Shown: positions 36,114-49,615 of the stretch, piece after piece
How the letters are laid out: each line of letters begins with the position of its first letter
Position numbering within the stretch: the first letter of the stretch is position 1
Assembly (NCBI RefSeq): GCF_000189635.1
Contig: NW_002476380.1
Span: 186,001 to 250,000, forward strand
Direction: 5' to 3'
DNA from: Tetrahymena thermophila SB210
Lineage: Eukaryota > Ciliophora > Oligohymenophorea > Hymenostomatida > Tetrahymenidae
Length of the DNA stretch: 64,000 nt
Notes under the pieces: generated by a model
Database searches by the model: none
Told to the model about the DNA's origin: nothing
The model's input: only the letters and a program-made list of their open reading frames with translations
Made by a program: the position numbers and the translations under genes

Positions 36114-38632
36114 TTAATATAATTCAGCAAAATATATTAGAAATGAGAAATATCCAATTAATATTTTATTAAATTATTTAATTTTAAACTCTGCATTTGT
36201 AAAAAGTTATTTAAACATAAAATATTAAATAAAAAATAATTTATTTTGATTGTCATTACAATAATTCCTGATTAAAATTTTAAAATGGTAGAAATAGAAA
36301 AGCAAAATATATTTTTTTATATTCTTTTATTTTTGTGTTATTTTAGATGTAAAAATTGCTGATGAATATTGTTCTTTAAATGAATATTTTCTATATCTAA
36401 TAATAAAATCTTTATGTTAGTGATAATTATTGATATAAACATATACTAAAATTGCTTATATAAAATATATGTGAATATTAAATTATAAAAAAAGATTATA
36501 AAATAAAAGACATGCTCTATCTTATTAAACTGAACTAATTTATTTACTAATAAACTAAAAAATAAAAATTAAATTTTTATAGAAATAGATATTAATTAAA
36601 TCAAATCTAACATATAAATTGGAATAAAATATTTTTGCTTTAATAAAGTTTTTTTCAATTATTTTTATATATTCAAATTAATTTCTATATATATTTTGAT
36701 GTAGTCAATTGATTATGTATTTTTTTCTTATTTTTAATATAATATAAATAAAAATTCCTATATCTTCATTACTATGAGTTAAATAATAATATTTTAGCAA
36801 TAAAATTTCTGAAATAAAATATATGACCATATTAAATGTTAAAAAAAGATTATGAAATGGAAGACATAATTTAATATAATGAACTAATTTATTTTACTAA
36901 TAAACTAAAAACCAAAAACTCACTTTTTCTATAAAATACAAATTAAAACAGTCTAATATCTAAAATATAAATTGAAAAATATTAAAAATTTTTCAATTAT
37001 TTTTATTACATTAAATTAATAATATCTGTTTTTATTTTGATGCAAATAATTGATTATGTATTTTGTTATTTTATGAATTTGTATATTATTTTAAATAGTG
37101 ATTTCTATATCTTTGATGATAGCGAATAGTGTGATGATATTTTGTAATATTTATTAAACAAAATATATATTAATATTAAAATGTAAAGAAAAAAATTATA
37201 AAAAGAAGAGTATCTTTCTTATTCAACTGAATTTATTTATTTTACTAATTAACAAAAAACGATAAACACATTTAATAAAATAAACTAAAACAAACAGTCA
37301 AATAAATATCTAAATTATAAATTGGAATAAAATTTTATGCTTTTAAATAATATTTTTATAAGATAAATATAATAGATTTTGATTCATAATCTCTTAAATT
37401 TTGAATCAATTAAATACATTGAATTTTTTATATTATGGTAAAATTTTTTTGAGAGAAGTATGGTAGGGGTTGGTTATCTTAATTAATGAGGATTGATAGT
37501 ATATTTTAAATAACGCTGTCTAATTATTTATTTTTATGAATGAATGATATATAATTTTATCTTAAAAATTTCTTAAATGAAATAAATCAAAAAAGATGAG
37601 ATATCTCTTTATCTTATTCAACTGAATTAGTTTATTTTACTAATTAACTAAAAACGAAAAACACATTTTATAAATAATTAAATATTTAAAATATAAATTA
37701 GCATTAAGTATAACTACTTAAACTTTTATTTTTTTAATTATTTTTTAAGATTAAAAAATGATAAAAATTAAAATGAATTTCGATATTAAATATAAAGAAT
37801 TCAAAATTAATTTTTATTAATTGCTTCATTTAAATTATTTTTAGTATGAAAGAAACAAAAATATCTTTTGTAATAAATCAGTTCATTGTTTTTTTTAAAT
37901 AAAACGAACAATAATTTTTTTTAATATTTGCATTTCATCGATTAGATTTCATAAACATTTATATATATTTTTATTTCTCTGCTAAAATTTCGCTATTTGC
38001 TACAGAATACAAAATATTAAATCTTCAATTAAGATTTAGATTTGAAAAAATATATTTTTTACATATTAAATTTGTTTTTCACTAAAAACTAAATTTAATG
38101 TTTATAAATTAATCCTAATTTATTGAATGTTATTTTAAACTTTATATTTTTGAAATTTTAACTTTTGGAATAAGCAAATATAAAATATTTAATTAAAATA
38201 AATATATTTTTACATATAGAATAAGAACAAGACAAATTTTTGGGTAGGCATATCTATCTTTTATAGTTTTTTGCATATTTATAATTTGCTAAAATTTAAT
38301 GAATATAAAAAATTAAAACCTTTTGATTAAAAAACTGTTTTTAAATTATAAAATATTCTTTTTTACATTTAAATGAAATATTAACCAAAAACATTTTATT
38401 TGATTTTTAGTATAAATTCAATATTTAATATATTTTTACCGTTTTAATTACTTACTTTATATATTATTGAACGCACTTTTTTAAAAACGCTTATTTATAT
38501 TGATTAAAACGAAAAGAAAAAATATTGATTAAAACAAAGAAAATTCAAAGAAAAATTAATATTTAATTCATATTAATAATTAATAAGAAATATAATTGCT
38601 TTAAATAATATTCAAACTATATTAACAATAAA
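36114..38632. other. Long gene-free region
   Basis: 2.5 kb without a plausible coding frame on either strand. The left half is a degenerate tandem array (separate entry). The right half is unique A/T-rich sequence that includes the promoter of the acidic secreted protein. Nothing else was recognised. Confidence 0.6.
36370..37740. repeat. Degenerate ~350 bp tandem repeat, about four copies
   Basis: The block aaaaaaagattat(a/g)aaat..gaagaca..tgaactaatttatttta, followed by ctaataaactaaaaa and later a tataaattg(g)aataaaa segment, recurs in order. The tgaa-taattt anchor lies at 36531, 36880, 37228 and 37623 (spacings 349, 348 and 395). The unit tail (ttctatatct .. aaaatatat) is also seen ahead of copy 1, so a partial copy begins near 36370. 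Copies differ at many sites and by small indels; no frame is conserved, so they look non-coding. Confidence 0.75.
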
Positions 38633-39949
38633 ATGAGATTAGTTTCATTGCTGCTAATTGCATTGCTTTTAACAAGCGCATTTAATGTTGCATCAAGGTA
38701 ATATAACCTATTTTTAATATGCATAAGTTAACATTTTTATTTATTTTTATTATAGTAAATCTCTCAGAAGATAAGATATAATACTTGCAGAGAGAGATGA
38801 TGAAGGTAGTGATTAAGTTTCTGAAGGAGGTGAAGAAGGTGGCGATTCTGGTGCTACTGAAGGTGGAGATTCTGGTGCTACTGAAGGTGGTGATTCTGGT
38901 GCTACTGAAGGTGGTGATTCTGGTGCTACTGAAGGAGGTGATTAAGTTTCCGAAGGAGGTGAAGAAGGTGATGATTCTGGTGCTACTGAAAATGGTGATT
39001 CTAATGTTACTGAAGGTGGTGATGATTAAACTGATGGTGATGATGATTAAACTGATGGTGAAGTTTATGATCCAGAAGTCGCTGAGGAAGCAGAAGCTGA
39101 AGAAGAAGCTGCTGAGGAAGCTGCTTAGGAAGATGAAAAAGAATAAGAAGAAGAAAATACTGATTCTTCTGATGAAGGTGATGATTCTGATTCTGCTGAA
39201 GAAGGAGGTGATGACTAAACCTCTGAAGGTGGTGAAAATAATGAAGAAGCCAACGGAGACGATTAAACTTCTGAAGGAGGTGAAGAAGGAGGTGATTCTG
39301 ATTCTTCTGATGAAGGTGATGATTCTGATTCTTCTGAAGAAGGAGGTGATGACTAAACCTCAGAAGGTGGTGAAGACTTAACCGCAGAAAACGCTACTGA
39401 AGAAACCAATGGAGACGATTAAGTTTCTGAAGGTGGTGAAGAAGGAGGTGATTCAGGTTCTTCCGAAGAAGGTGATTCTCATCATTCTGAAGGTGGTGAC
39501 TCTGGTTCTTCTGAAAATGAAAATGGAGGTGATGGTTAAGTCTCTGAAGGAGGTGAATAAACTGAAACTCTTGTAGGTGAAGATTCTAAAGCCACTGCAA
39601 AAACTGCTTTTGGTGAAGATGTTACTGCTGCTGAAGCTTAAACCGCTGATACTGTAGCAACTACCTCAAGTGGTGCTCCTGCTGAAAATGTTGCCACTGA
39701 ATAATTATAAGAATAACAAGATTTAGCTAATCCCGCTGGCGCTGCCACTTAATAAAGCTAATCTGCAGAAGAATAAGGTGGTTTTTTGACAGGATCATAA
39801 GCAACAGAAGAAGCAGTTGGAGATAGTAATTAAATTTTTTAGTTAAAATAATTTTTTTATTAAATTTTTTTTTTAAATTATTAGTTTTAGAAGCCTCAAA
39901 GAAGTTCATATAAACCAAGGTTTCTGAAAAACTTGCTAAGCACTTCTGA
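38633..39949 (+). CDS. Secreted acidic Gly/Ser/Asp/Glu repeat protein
   Basis: Three exons (introns 38698-38755 and 39826-39884) give exactly 400 codons. Exon 1 encodes a signal peptide, MRLVSLLLIALLLTSAFNVA. The body is highly acidic, built from imperfect repeats: GDSGATEG four times in a row, then longer units of SEGGEEGGDSDSSDEGDD type separated by DDQTSEGG. A Glu/Ala-rich stretch (EEAEAEEEAAEEAA) and an Ala/Thr-rich C-terminal part follow; the last exon is ordered and basic (EASKKFIQTKVSEKLAKHF). Such composition suggests calcium binding or packing in a secretory granule, as in ciliate dense-core mucocyst proteins, but it is not a recognised granule lattice protein and has no Cys pattern. 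Codon use is unusually GC-rich for the locus because of GGT/GAT/GAA. Confidence 0.85.
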
Positions 39950-40814
39950 TGAAACAAAATTCAAGAAATATTACTAAATTAAAATATTTTTTAATTTAAT
40001 TAATCCATTCATTTACAGTGTTTATATTGAATAAAATTTCTAACTTACAAAAGCTCATTTTATTGTGAATAAATAAATACTTTTCTTTCTTTATTTTATT
40101 ATTTTAAGATAAATAATTAATTTATTATTTTTTCTAAATACTAAAAAATAAAACGATTTATTTAATCATTTAATTAAATATACAATTTGATTAGATTTAA
40201 TAAAATATAATATGATACAGATATTTGAACAATTTAAAAATCATTCATACATACATACATAGTTAGTTTTATACTTTAAATTTTTTATTTGAATTAATTA
40301 TTTTCTTTTTATTTTTAATAAATATCGAAAGTCATACTTAAAATTGAAATATTTTAGATAGTTTAAACTTTCTGTTGAATATATTTTTTTGTATGCATAC
40401 AAGATACTCGTAAAAAATCCTTATTTTAAAGTATCCCCTCTTTCTATTTTTAAATATATTTAAATGCACTCTTTATGTCTATATTTCTTTGTTTGTTTAA
40501 TGAAAAAGATATTAAAAGATTAGTACATTTATATGAATGTAAGTTGAAGCTATAAAATCAAAAAAGATTATGATTAAAAGTATTCAAAACTATGAATTGC
40601 TTAAATTAATTATTTTGTTGTGTGTCATTTAAAAATCTAAAGGCATTTCTTAATAAAAGAATTATAGAATTGATGATAAATGCATTTCACTTAAATATTT
40701 TTTACAAACAAAAAGCTATTGGTTGTTTATTAAATTAATATAAAGTATAAAAATCTAATAAAACAAACTCTGAATTATTTATTATATCAGAAATTTGATT
40801 AGATCTTAAAAGGG
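39950..40814. other. Intergenic spacer
   Basis: 865 bp between two plus-strand secreted-protein genes; A/T-rich with a short catacatacatacat run near 40245. No coding frame recognised. Confidence 0.55.
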
Positions 40815-42021
40815 ATGATGAAATTTTAAACGATAGCTATCTAGTTAGTCTTATTAATTGGAATATCGACAGCTATGAATCCAGATAGCTGTGATATGTT
40901 CACCAACATGTCTTGTACTTTAAGTATTACTTCTGCAGTCAATAACTGCAAAGAAAGCAAGGATATCTCAAAGTGTTACAGTGAATTTTAAGCTTAAAAA
41001 GAGTGCATTAACTGCACATGCAATATATTCCCAAGATATTGCTCAGTAAAATCTGGAGAGATAGATGAAAATGGAAGCACAAATCCATTTTCTAAAGTAA
41101 AAACTAGCAAAGAAGACACACACTATATTGATATTCAAAAAATTCTTCTCACTGCTATTTAATGTGATCCAAATCTATTCTAAACTTGCCAGACAAAGAT
41201 TAAATACATTTCAGGTATTAAATTTAGTTTATTTAATAACTTATCTGAATTTAAATAAAACTATTTTTATTTTGAATATCTTTTTTTGGCTTTTAATATT
41301 AAATTCTTAATATTTTATAGGTGAATGTTTAATGTCGAATGATAGCAAGCCACTAATTTCCTGTATTTAAGATAAGGTTAAAGATACTGAATGCAACACT
41401 TGTGTTTGCAAAGTCCTACCTTAGTTCTGTGACAAGGAGCAATTAGACAAAGCTGAAAAAGAAAAGAATTCAAAGTCAGCACCATCAAATGGTACTCCTA
41501 ATATTGGAGATGTTCTCCTTGGTGGATTATTTTAATCTGGTTTGAACTCTGATAAATTAAAAGATATGTTATCGAATGGTTCTGTTAAAGATAATGTTAC
41601 TAACTTACTTTAGGATCAAGGAATCTAAAATAAAGTCAAGGAACTTCTGAAAAATCAATAAATTACTGATTAACTAAAAAACCTTATTCAATAAAATCCT
41701 GAATAAGTTTCTAAAGTAGCATAAAACTTAGCAGACAATAAGCAAACATCGAAAATAGTTTAGGAATTAGCTGAGTCTTAAATTCAAAAAGAAAAAGAAA
41801 AGCAAGAATAGGAGAAAAAGAAGCAAGAAGAAGAAGAGTAGCAAAAGATGAAGAAGGAATGCACAAAAAGTCTAAAAAGCAAATGCTAAATAGAATTCTT
41901 CAAGCTTTTAAAGAAATGTCCTCCCACTCAAAGTGGTCATTTAGCCTGTATTTACACTTAATTAAGTGGAAATGAATGCGAAGCCTGCATTTGCTCATTT
42001 ATTAAAAATGCATGCAAGTGA
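40815..42021 (+). CDS. Secreted protein with three Cys-rich modules
   Basis: Two exons (intron 41215-41320) give 367 codons (366 residues). Signal peptide MMKFQTIAIQLVLLIGISTA. Two N-terminal modules share C..C..C..C-x2-C-x-C: module 1 ends CINCTCNIFPRYC and module 2 ends CNTCVCKVLPQFC. After a Lys/Gln/Glu-rich helical coiled-coil stretch (KEKEKQEQEKKKQEEEE), a third module has KKCPPTQSG and ends CEACICSFIKNACK at the TGA (42019-42021). The modules are evident triplicates. The chain between modules 2 and 3 contains Asn/Leu/Gln repeats such as DMLSNGSVKDNVTNLLQDQG. No enzyme domain; likely an extracellular or granule content protein. LLKKCPPTQSG matches LLKKCPPSQNG in the 9211-9618 protein. 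Confidence 0.85.
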
Positions 42022-42672
42022 TTTGATTTTATAAGCATAATTTCAATAGAATAAAATAAATACTAAAATATAAAATATTTATTATTAGCACAATTTAAAT
42101 TTATGAATAAAAAATATATATCATATTGATTGATTGAATGAATTTATTTCAAAAAATATTTTTTAATTTCATCTGATTAAAACATTTTATAATACATTTT
42201 TTATTTTTAAATTTTAATTTTAAATTTATTTTAATCTGTCTGGTAACTCCTTTAATTTAAATACTTACAATAAAATATATTCAAAAAGCTTAATTGTAAG
42301 AATCTTTGGTATTAGGTTGCATAAATTAATTTTTCTATGATATTTACAAAAAAGGTAGGAGACTAATAAGAAAATAAATTATTTTTTTATTTTTCAGACA
42401 TAAATATATCGTTGTTTTTTTTAAATATCCAAAAATTATGAATTTTTATCTCCCCTTTAATTATTTAAACTTGTTTGAATAAATTGGAGGAAAAAATGAT
42501 TAATTTAATCATTTTAGAAAATTAAAAAATGAAATAATTTTATCAATTTCAAATTGAATATAAAAGTTAAAAACAAAGATAATGTTTATTTTTATTGATA
42601 AATAAGTCATTAAATACTATTGTTCAAGTAAAGATATAAAACTAATTAATTTTAAACTTGTACTATCTTATC
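42022..42672. other. Convergent intergenic region
   Basis: 651 bp between convergent 3' ends of the Cys-rich secreted gene and the first PAS gene. A/T-rich, with no recognised element. Confidence 0.55.
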
Positions 42673-45600
42673 TCAATTCTCTTATTTATTAAGATAAGAG
42701 AGCATATAAGGATTATCTAAAACAGATTCAATAGAAAGTATGCTTATAATTCTTTTTGTTTGAATCATTTCATCCTTAACTTAGTAATAGAATTAGGCAA
42801 ATCCAAAATAGAAAATGAATACCATCATTATTAATTAATAAATCAGCAATGACTTAAAAATAAATTTCATTTCATTAATAAAACTATTTACTCTGTCTAA
42901 CAAAAAATCTTTTAGAATTTCAATTGATTTCGTTATTATATCAAAAAATTAATCAAGCTCAATTAAGTTATTTGAGTTTTCCCATGAATAAAACAATTTA
43001 GTAAACTGATTAATGTCAGTGATATTATACAAAGGGCTAATATCAAAGTAAACTTGAAAGAACTCCTTAATAGAAATTTACAACCCCTTTGATAGAATTC
43101 CGCTTCTTACTTATTAGCATTTAGATATATCGAATTAATTTTTAGAACTTACGTATTAAGGGTATTACTAAACTGTATTGCATAAATCATCAGTTATTAT
43201 TTTATAAAAGAAATCTTCATATAATTAATTTTAATATCTTTTTGAACTTTGAGATAGCTGTATAGCAGAATAAAAAGAGTTCAAGGATTAACTTTGTTAT
43301 GAACTTAAAAGTGATAGCCTCTAACTGAAATATATAGTATTATATAACTTAGAATTTTTAGAGCTAATTAGAAATTCTGCATTAGAAATAGTTTGTATAC
43401 TAACACATGTAGCTTTCACATTATAGAAGTTTTCTAATTCAAAATTAAATAAAATTTTATTAAATAAATAAGTAAATTTAAAAGGAGAGTTTCTTTTGAC
43501 ACAAATTTTAAATTTATAAAATAATTTTTAAATAAAAATTGAAACTTTTTTTTGTTAAAATTATTTAATTGATAAAAAATTTCCCCTTTAAAAACTTTAA
43601 AATAATAATTTACATATTAATTAAATCAGTATATTTGCTTCATTGTAGAAATCGGCTATATAAACATAGCTGATGACTGGCTGAATAATCATAAGTAAAA
43701 TAGCTATTATTATGTAGAAGATATGCTTTATATTAAATTTTTTAATTTCAGAATAAGAAGATATGGCTTTGCGTTTCTTATATATTGGAAGTTAAAAATA
43801 TTTGATTTTAGTTTAAGTTTTATGAGAGAGAATAGAAATTTGAATAGGTTAAACCATATCGTTTAGAGATTGACTTGATAAAGTACAAAATAATTTGAGT
43901 AATTCTTCATTTTTAACTTATATATGATAGTAAAGAGGAATGGTGAGAAACCCAAGCAAAATAATAACCACAATAATAAAAATCATTATAAATAGAGCTT
44001 GGCTTTAAATAGAATCAGTGATTGATGTGACAGATTGTGATATCAAAGTCTGAATTTAAGTTACTTATGTATTAAAGCTAGGAAAATTATCTAAAGATAT
44101 TGTCTAAAAGAATAGATTGCTTACCATATTTTAATTTGTTTAAAAATATGAGTTCATAAATATAATGAAGTAAAGAATTGGTGCTTTTAATTATTACTTA
44201 TTGGCAGTTATATTCAAATAAGGATTTTTCAGGACGCTGATATCTTTGCTGATAACAACATTCATATTATTATTTATAGTGTATAAAAAATAATTTTAAT
44301 CTACATTATCAGCATTTATAAAATTTATAAGAGAGTTTTTATAATCTAAGCGAGTTGAAGCTTATCTGTCAATTAAAGTTTGCTCATATGATGGGTTTGC
44401 TTCTAGTGATTGAAAATAATTAGAGTCGTACATAATTTTTAGATAAGAATCAGATATTATTTTAGAATATAAAAATCTAATAGATAAAGGCCATGGTAGA
44501 TACTAGAAGTTAAGGTAAGCTGTATTGAATTAATTATCATTCTATAAGTATTGATAAAGAATCAGAGCAGAAAAGGAGAATAAAGCAGCAAATCCAAACA
44601 CCATCAGAATATTTAACTAATTATTCCTCTTCACAGAATGAATCATTCTAAATATATTTTTCTTTACTTCTTGATTTAGACTTTGACTGGTATTTATAGA
44701 ACTAGTGGCATTTAGACGAGATTTTTACATTTCGAACTCTCTTTAATTTTCTTCTTCTCTAGCTATACTGTCACTTAGCTATTCAGAAGTTATTTCTTCA
44801 GCCTACAATACTTACTTATGAGAGAAAAATGTTTATCCATGATTAAGAGTTTATTTTTTTGATTTATTTCTTTCAAATTTTGTAGTATTGTAGTATCTTT
44901 CCAATGAAAATTAAAGAGTTCCATTTTTATCATTAGCTTATTATATGCTATTTGTATTCAAATTTTATTCTCTATCCTGAAAAGATTATCTTTAAGTATT
45001 CAATTGTATTTTACTTGATGTCTTTCTAAAATATTTAGCTTAGTTTTCTTATTATAATTATAATTTAGCCTACTTTATTCTCTCTTTTAACAACTAGCAA
45101 AAATTAAAGGCTTTAGGGTTATTTGATTCCTCATTTAACGAAGCCTTGTAAGAGCTTTTTTAATTAATACTCTTTTAATAATCAGTTGACTTTTCTCCGT
45201 CATATTCTTTTGTATCTATTTCCTTATTTTAGGTGACGATGTTATCTTGGGCATTTAGGAGATTTTTCTAGCCTTTTTAAGTATCTTTCCTAGCTTAACT
45301 TAAATTATCTGGTACATTTTTAGCTTCTAATTATTTAGAATCATAGTATTCATTCAAAATATTATTTATAGACTATTAGTGATGTAGAAGTTTTGATCTT
45401 CGACTTTATTGCTTAACGTTTAAAATATTATTTTCATTTATTTAGTTTTTAGTATTGAATGAGTTATTAGCTTAAATGTTTTGATTATTTATTAGATTTT
45501 CGGTAAATATATTCTGCTCTTTAGAAAGCTGTGAGTCATCTTTTAACTTACTTAAATTAAGATAATTCTAATCAACTTTAGATGTATCAGATATTTATTT

Positions 45601-48600
45601 TTTATATAGAAGTTTGTTTTCGCTCTATGGTTAATGAGGAGAAACAAGTGTAGTAAACAAACTATTATTTGATAAAGGCGATATTAAATTCTAAGGATAA
45701 TTATTCATATTATTTGTGTTAAAACTGTCTAAATTATCAACTTTATAATTTAAGTTAGGATAGTAAATGTTGGTTAATTCATTATAATTTTTTTATTCAA
45801 CCTCTTAACTTTATTCCTACAATTTAGTAACTTGATTATATGAAATTCCTTATAAATAAGATTCTTAAACAAGGGCCATTTTTGAAGCCTCTCCATCATT
45901 CATATTTATTTCATTTTGGACGAATTCTTTTTATCCAAAACTACTTTGGTGGTGGAAAATCTAGTTGTAATTATTATTATTATTATTATTATTTTACCTA
46001 TAATACTTATCTGCATAATTTTCCTAAACAGAAATACTCTAATTATCTTCTTCTGATATATTTAAATCTTAATATTTTATTAATTTTAATATTTCAATTT
46101 CTATTAATGTAATTTTTATAAATTCATTTTATTATTATTTTTAAATTCAGTAAAAATTTTAATTAAATAAGTTAAAAATAAAAACTTGGTTTTTTAGAGA
46201 AAAATTTTGAAATTAATAACAAATTGTAGTAAATAAATAAATAAATTTTACTGCTTTCATGACTGTCTTAAGCATTTTAAAGATTTTAAAGTTCAATTAA
46301 CTAATCAATTATTTCTAAGTCATTAGTTATATCTATGTTTATATTAAGCAATGTATGTAGCTGATTCTTAAAATTTTATAAACTTTCCTTTTAGCTCTAA
46401 TAGTTTGTAATTTTTTTGAAAGTATGCAATTCTAAAATATTAAATTAGGCTTTAGAGAAGTTATTTAATATAAATTTAAGTTTTACAGAGTACAAATCGT
46501 AAAATTCTACACTGAGACTTTCAACATATTTTTGCAAATTTTAAATATCTAACTTTTAAGTTAAGCTGAAGCGTTTTAAACCTTTTTGTATCGCCTACTC
46601 CTTTGGAATAAAAGCTATTGTTTGAACTGTTTAATTAACAGTTTCTAGATATTTGTGATTTACTTACTGTTTTTCTAAGTAATTTAAAAGAGGAATAACC
46701 CTATTTAAGTGTATTTTGTGTACTTCGCTTTAAGAAAAAACTTTACGAAATATTTTATTAAATAGAATTTATGATAAACACTGAATTTAAAAGCGTTAAC
46801 ATGACATAAGAATGTAATAATAGTCGTTCTAAATTTTTTAAATAAAGGCAGTTAATCCACAGTCTTCAAGATTAATATAGTCTGGTCTAAATTTTAAGCA
46901 GATAGGCACTGCCCATCCTTTTTCATTTTATGCAATCTAAAGCTTAAAGTAGTTAATAGTGGAATTTTCAGGATTTCGAACATAATTTTTAAGGATTTCG
47001 TCATGAGCTCTTTATAAATATTTTGGTATAATTATGCTTATATTTTTCTTTAAAGATTCTTAGCAGGAGTAACCAAACATATTTTCAAACTTATTTTAAA
47101 CTTTTCTGATTGCTCCAATATCATTTATCAATGAAATAAAAACCACACAAGTATCTCTATTAAAAACATTAGCATCTGTATTCAGACCATCAAAATTAAA
47201 TTATTTATTTTTTTTAAACACCATTCTTTTCTTTTATCCAAACCCTAAATAATTAATAAAATTTTCAATGTAAAATTATAACTTTTAGCTGTTTTAGTTT
47301 ATTTTGTTTAGAGTTAGCAAGTCTAAATGGAGAGATTCTTTCTACTAAATAATTTTTAAAGCTAACTCTCTTAGCATTGTTAAGTTTACATGATCTTAAA
47401 ATAGCAGCAATAAGAATTATTGCTTCTGCTGTAGAGTATTATAGTATTTTTCCTCTGTTTTATTGAGCAGTTCATCAAATTTAATTCCAACCATATAATC
47501 TGTTATTTCAATTTTATCATCATGAATTGCTCTTTTATATTGATCTTCTAAGCTAATTTACTCTTCCTATTATTTTTGGTTCTTTTTTTAAGTTTAACTT
47601 ATTTTGCTTGCTAGTTTGTTAGATTATTCAGCTTATTTGAATAAATTTGCTGCTCTTTAAAATATGTTAACAAATATTGCAGTCTCTCGAAAAGAAAGCT
47701 TCATTAGTTTTTTAAGCCTAATAATTTCACTGAAGCTAATAAGCTTATTCTAATATATTTCAATCAAAAAATTGAGGTATGTGAAGCAAAGTAAGTTCGG
47801 AATTTTCTTGCTTTTACTCAAACTTTCTTAAATAAAATTGCCAAACATTTATCTGACATATTTTATTAAATATTTTTATCTGAGGTCTTTTGATAATACC
47901 ATATCTTAAAACTATTTGACATCTAAAGGCTATTTAATAAAATGATAAATGTTGAAATAAGATTTTGAAATATTTTTAATTTTATTTTTCTCAGAAAATT
48001 ATAATGCTAGCATAATGATTTGAAGTAAATAAAAATAAATTTTAAAAACATTTTCTTCAAAAAATGTAAATTTGATATTTGCATTAATACTTATAAATGA
48101 AACAGGTTATGTTCAGATTAATTTTATTATCAATTCAAATTGACAAATTTCTTCTCTTGAAATTAATTAATTTTGATACTTTAATTTATTTATTTATTTA
48201 CTTATTTTTGCCACATTACTAAATATTTGAATTTCATAAATTTGAGACCAGTAAAATGTATTTAAAAATAATTCTATCATACTTCCTTACTGCAAAAGCA
48301 CTCAGGATATTCTTCGCATAAAGTATTATGATCGATTGTTATATATTCGAGTATCATAGAGGATTTGCTTTCAGTATAATTAGAATAATCAAGCTTAACA
48401 TTTTTTATTATTAGCCTTAAATAAAAATCTAAGTCATCTGGATTATCTACTTATTCTTTTGAACTAAAGAGCCTCTAAAATAAACTATACTATCTAATAT
48501 TAATAAATGTAGCTATTTTATAAGATATTGGTATTAGAATTATAATATGCACATTAATTTGGACATAACTTGGGTCAAAAAGTGAAATATATACAATAAC

Positions 48601-49615
48601 TGTTAATAATAAATGATAGATCTGTATTGTAAGATCTAAATTTCTTATTGTTATATCCTCATAGCTTCTTTTAGAAGTAGAAGTTAACACTTTAAAAAAG
48701 CAGAATATCAAAGATAGAAGAAGCATAATCTTTGAATTCTAAATGTACCTTAATGCAAAGCATACTAAACATTCAAGAAATAAATAAACTGTAATAATCT
48801 TAGTAGAAAATCTATTCGATAAGCTGTCTGAAAATATTATGCTATAGCTTTAATCATGAATTCTAAACACCAAACCTTTCATATTAATTTTTTTAAAATA
48901 GTAAAATAATAAATTTATTTTAAAAACAATAGCTTTTTATATGATTTTGTTTATTTAATCTTATAAAATTTAAAAAAGTGAACTAAAGGAAAGTATTATT
49001 TAGCTTTAAAAACGCTATTTTGTAAGAAATTCAGTCACATTTTTTTACTCTATACTTGATATTTTAAGTAAAGGTAGAATATAAAATTTAAGAGAAAATA
49101 ATGAATGAATTAAAAGAAAAATTATTTAAATTACTTGTAATCAGTATAGTAATTAATCCAATAATAGCAACAATGTTGTTTTTATACATTTGGTCAAAAG
49201 TAAAATATAGCATTGGAATGAATAAAGCATAAGAAAATAGCTAGGAGACTAACTTTAGATACTATTTACTGAAGCTAACAGTTATTTCAAGCATGCGGTA
49301 TTAGTAAAATAGGAAATCATTAAATAAAGATACAAAAACTAATCCTGTAATTCCAATGCTGATATATAATATAGTTTAAGAATATGATTTATCTAAGAAT
49401 ACTGAATAGTCTGATATTTAGAATTCTTTTAAATCCTTATTTGCAAGCTTTTCTGTTAAGTCTTATGATATCATTAACTAAATGTGAAAAAAAAACCTAA
49501 TCAATAACAGAGCACATCCTATTAATAATGGCCTATTCTTAGTATTAATCACTAAAAATAATTACTAGGAGTAGTACTACCAAATGCTTTCTTAAATAGC
49601 TTTGAGTAAATTCAT
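42673..49615 (-). CDS. PAS-domain multi-membrane protein, TmcB-like (copy A)
   Basis: A large gene with several introns. The ATG at 49615 (MNLLKAIQESIWQYYSQQLF) is followed by TM segments such as LIGCALLLIRFFFHIQ and IGITGLVFVSLFNDFLFYQ. An intron with donor at 49129 joins ITILIT to SLVFRIHDQSYS near 48.88 kb. After more TM helices comes a Cys/His motif DHNTLCEEYPECFCSKE. A PAS sensor domain lies at about 46.85-47.2 kb, followed by NLEDCGLTAFIQKIQNEYSY. A long Asn/Gln/Ser-rich cytoplasmic part includes a poly-Asn run (45969-45996). The C-terminal region has further TM helices around an extracellular loop (DISPLYNITDINQFTKLFYS) and a last helix before TKRIISILSIESVLDNPYML. The end is TGA 42673-42675. 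PAS domains sense ligands, redox state or light; family naming is from remembered ciliate TmcB-like proteins. Confidence 0.75.

Noticed and set aside
35932-36117. Small plus-strand ORF over the hydrolase start
   Set aside because: It is antisense to the N-terminus of the alpha/beta hydrolase, whose triad is complete.
38785-39381. Standard-code ORF of 198 codons rich in V, L and K
   Set aside because: It is a shifted frame of the acidic repeat gene; the real frame has a signal peptide and continues through TAA/TAG as Gln.
45840-46112. Small plus-strand ORF with a poly-Tyr run
   Set aside because: It is the reverse of the poly-Asn stretch in PAS copy A and has no independent support.
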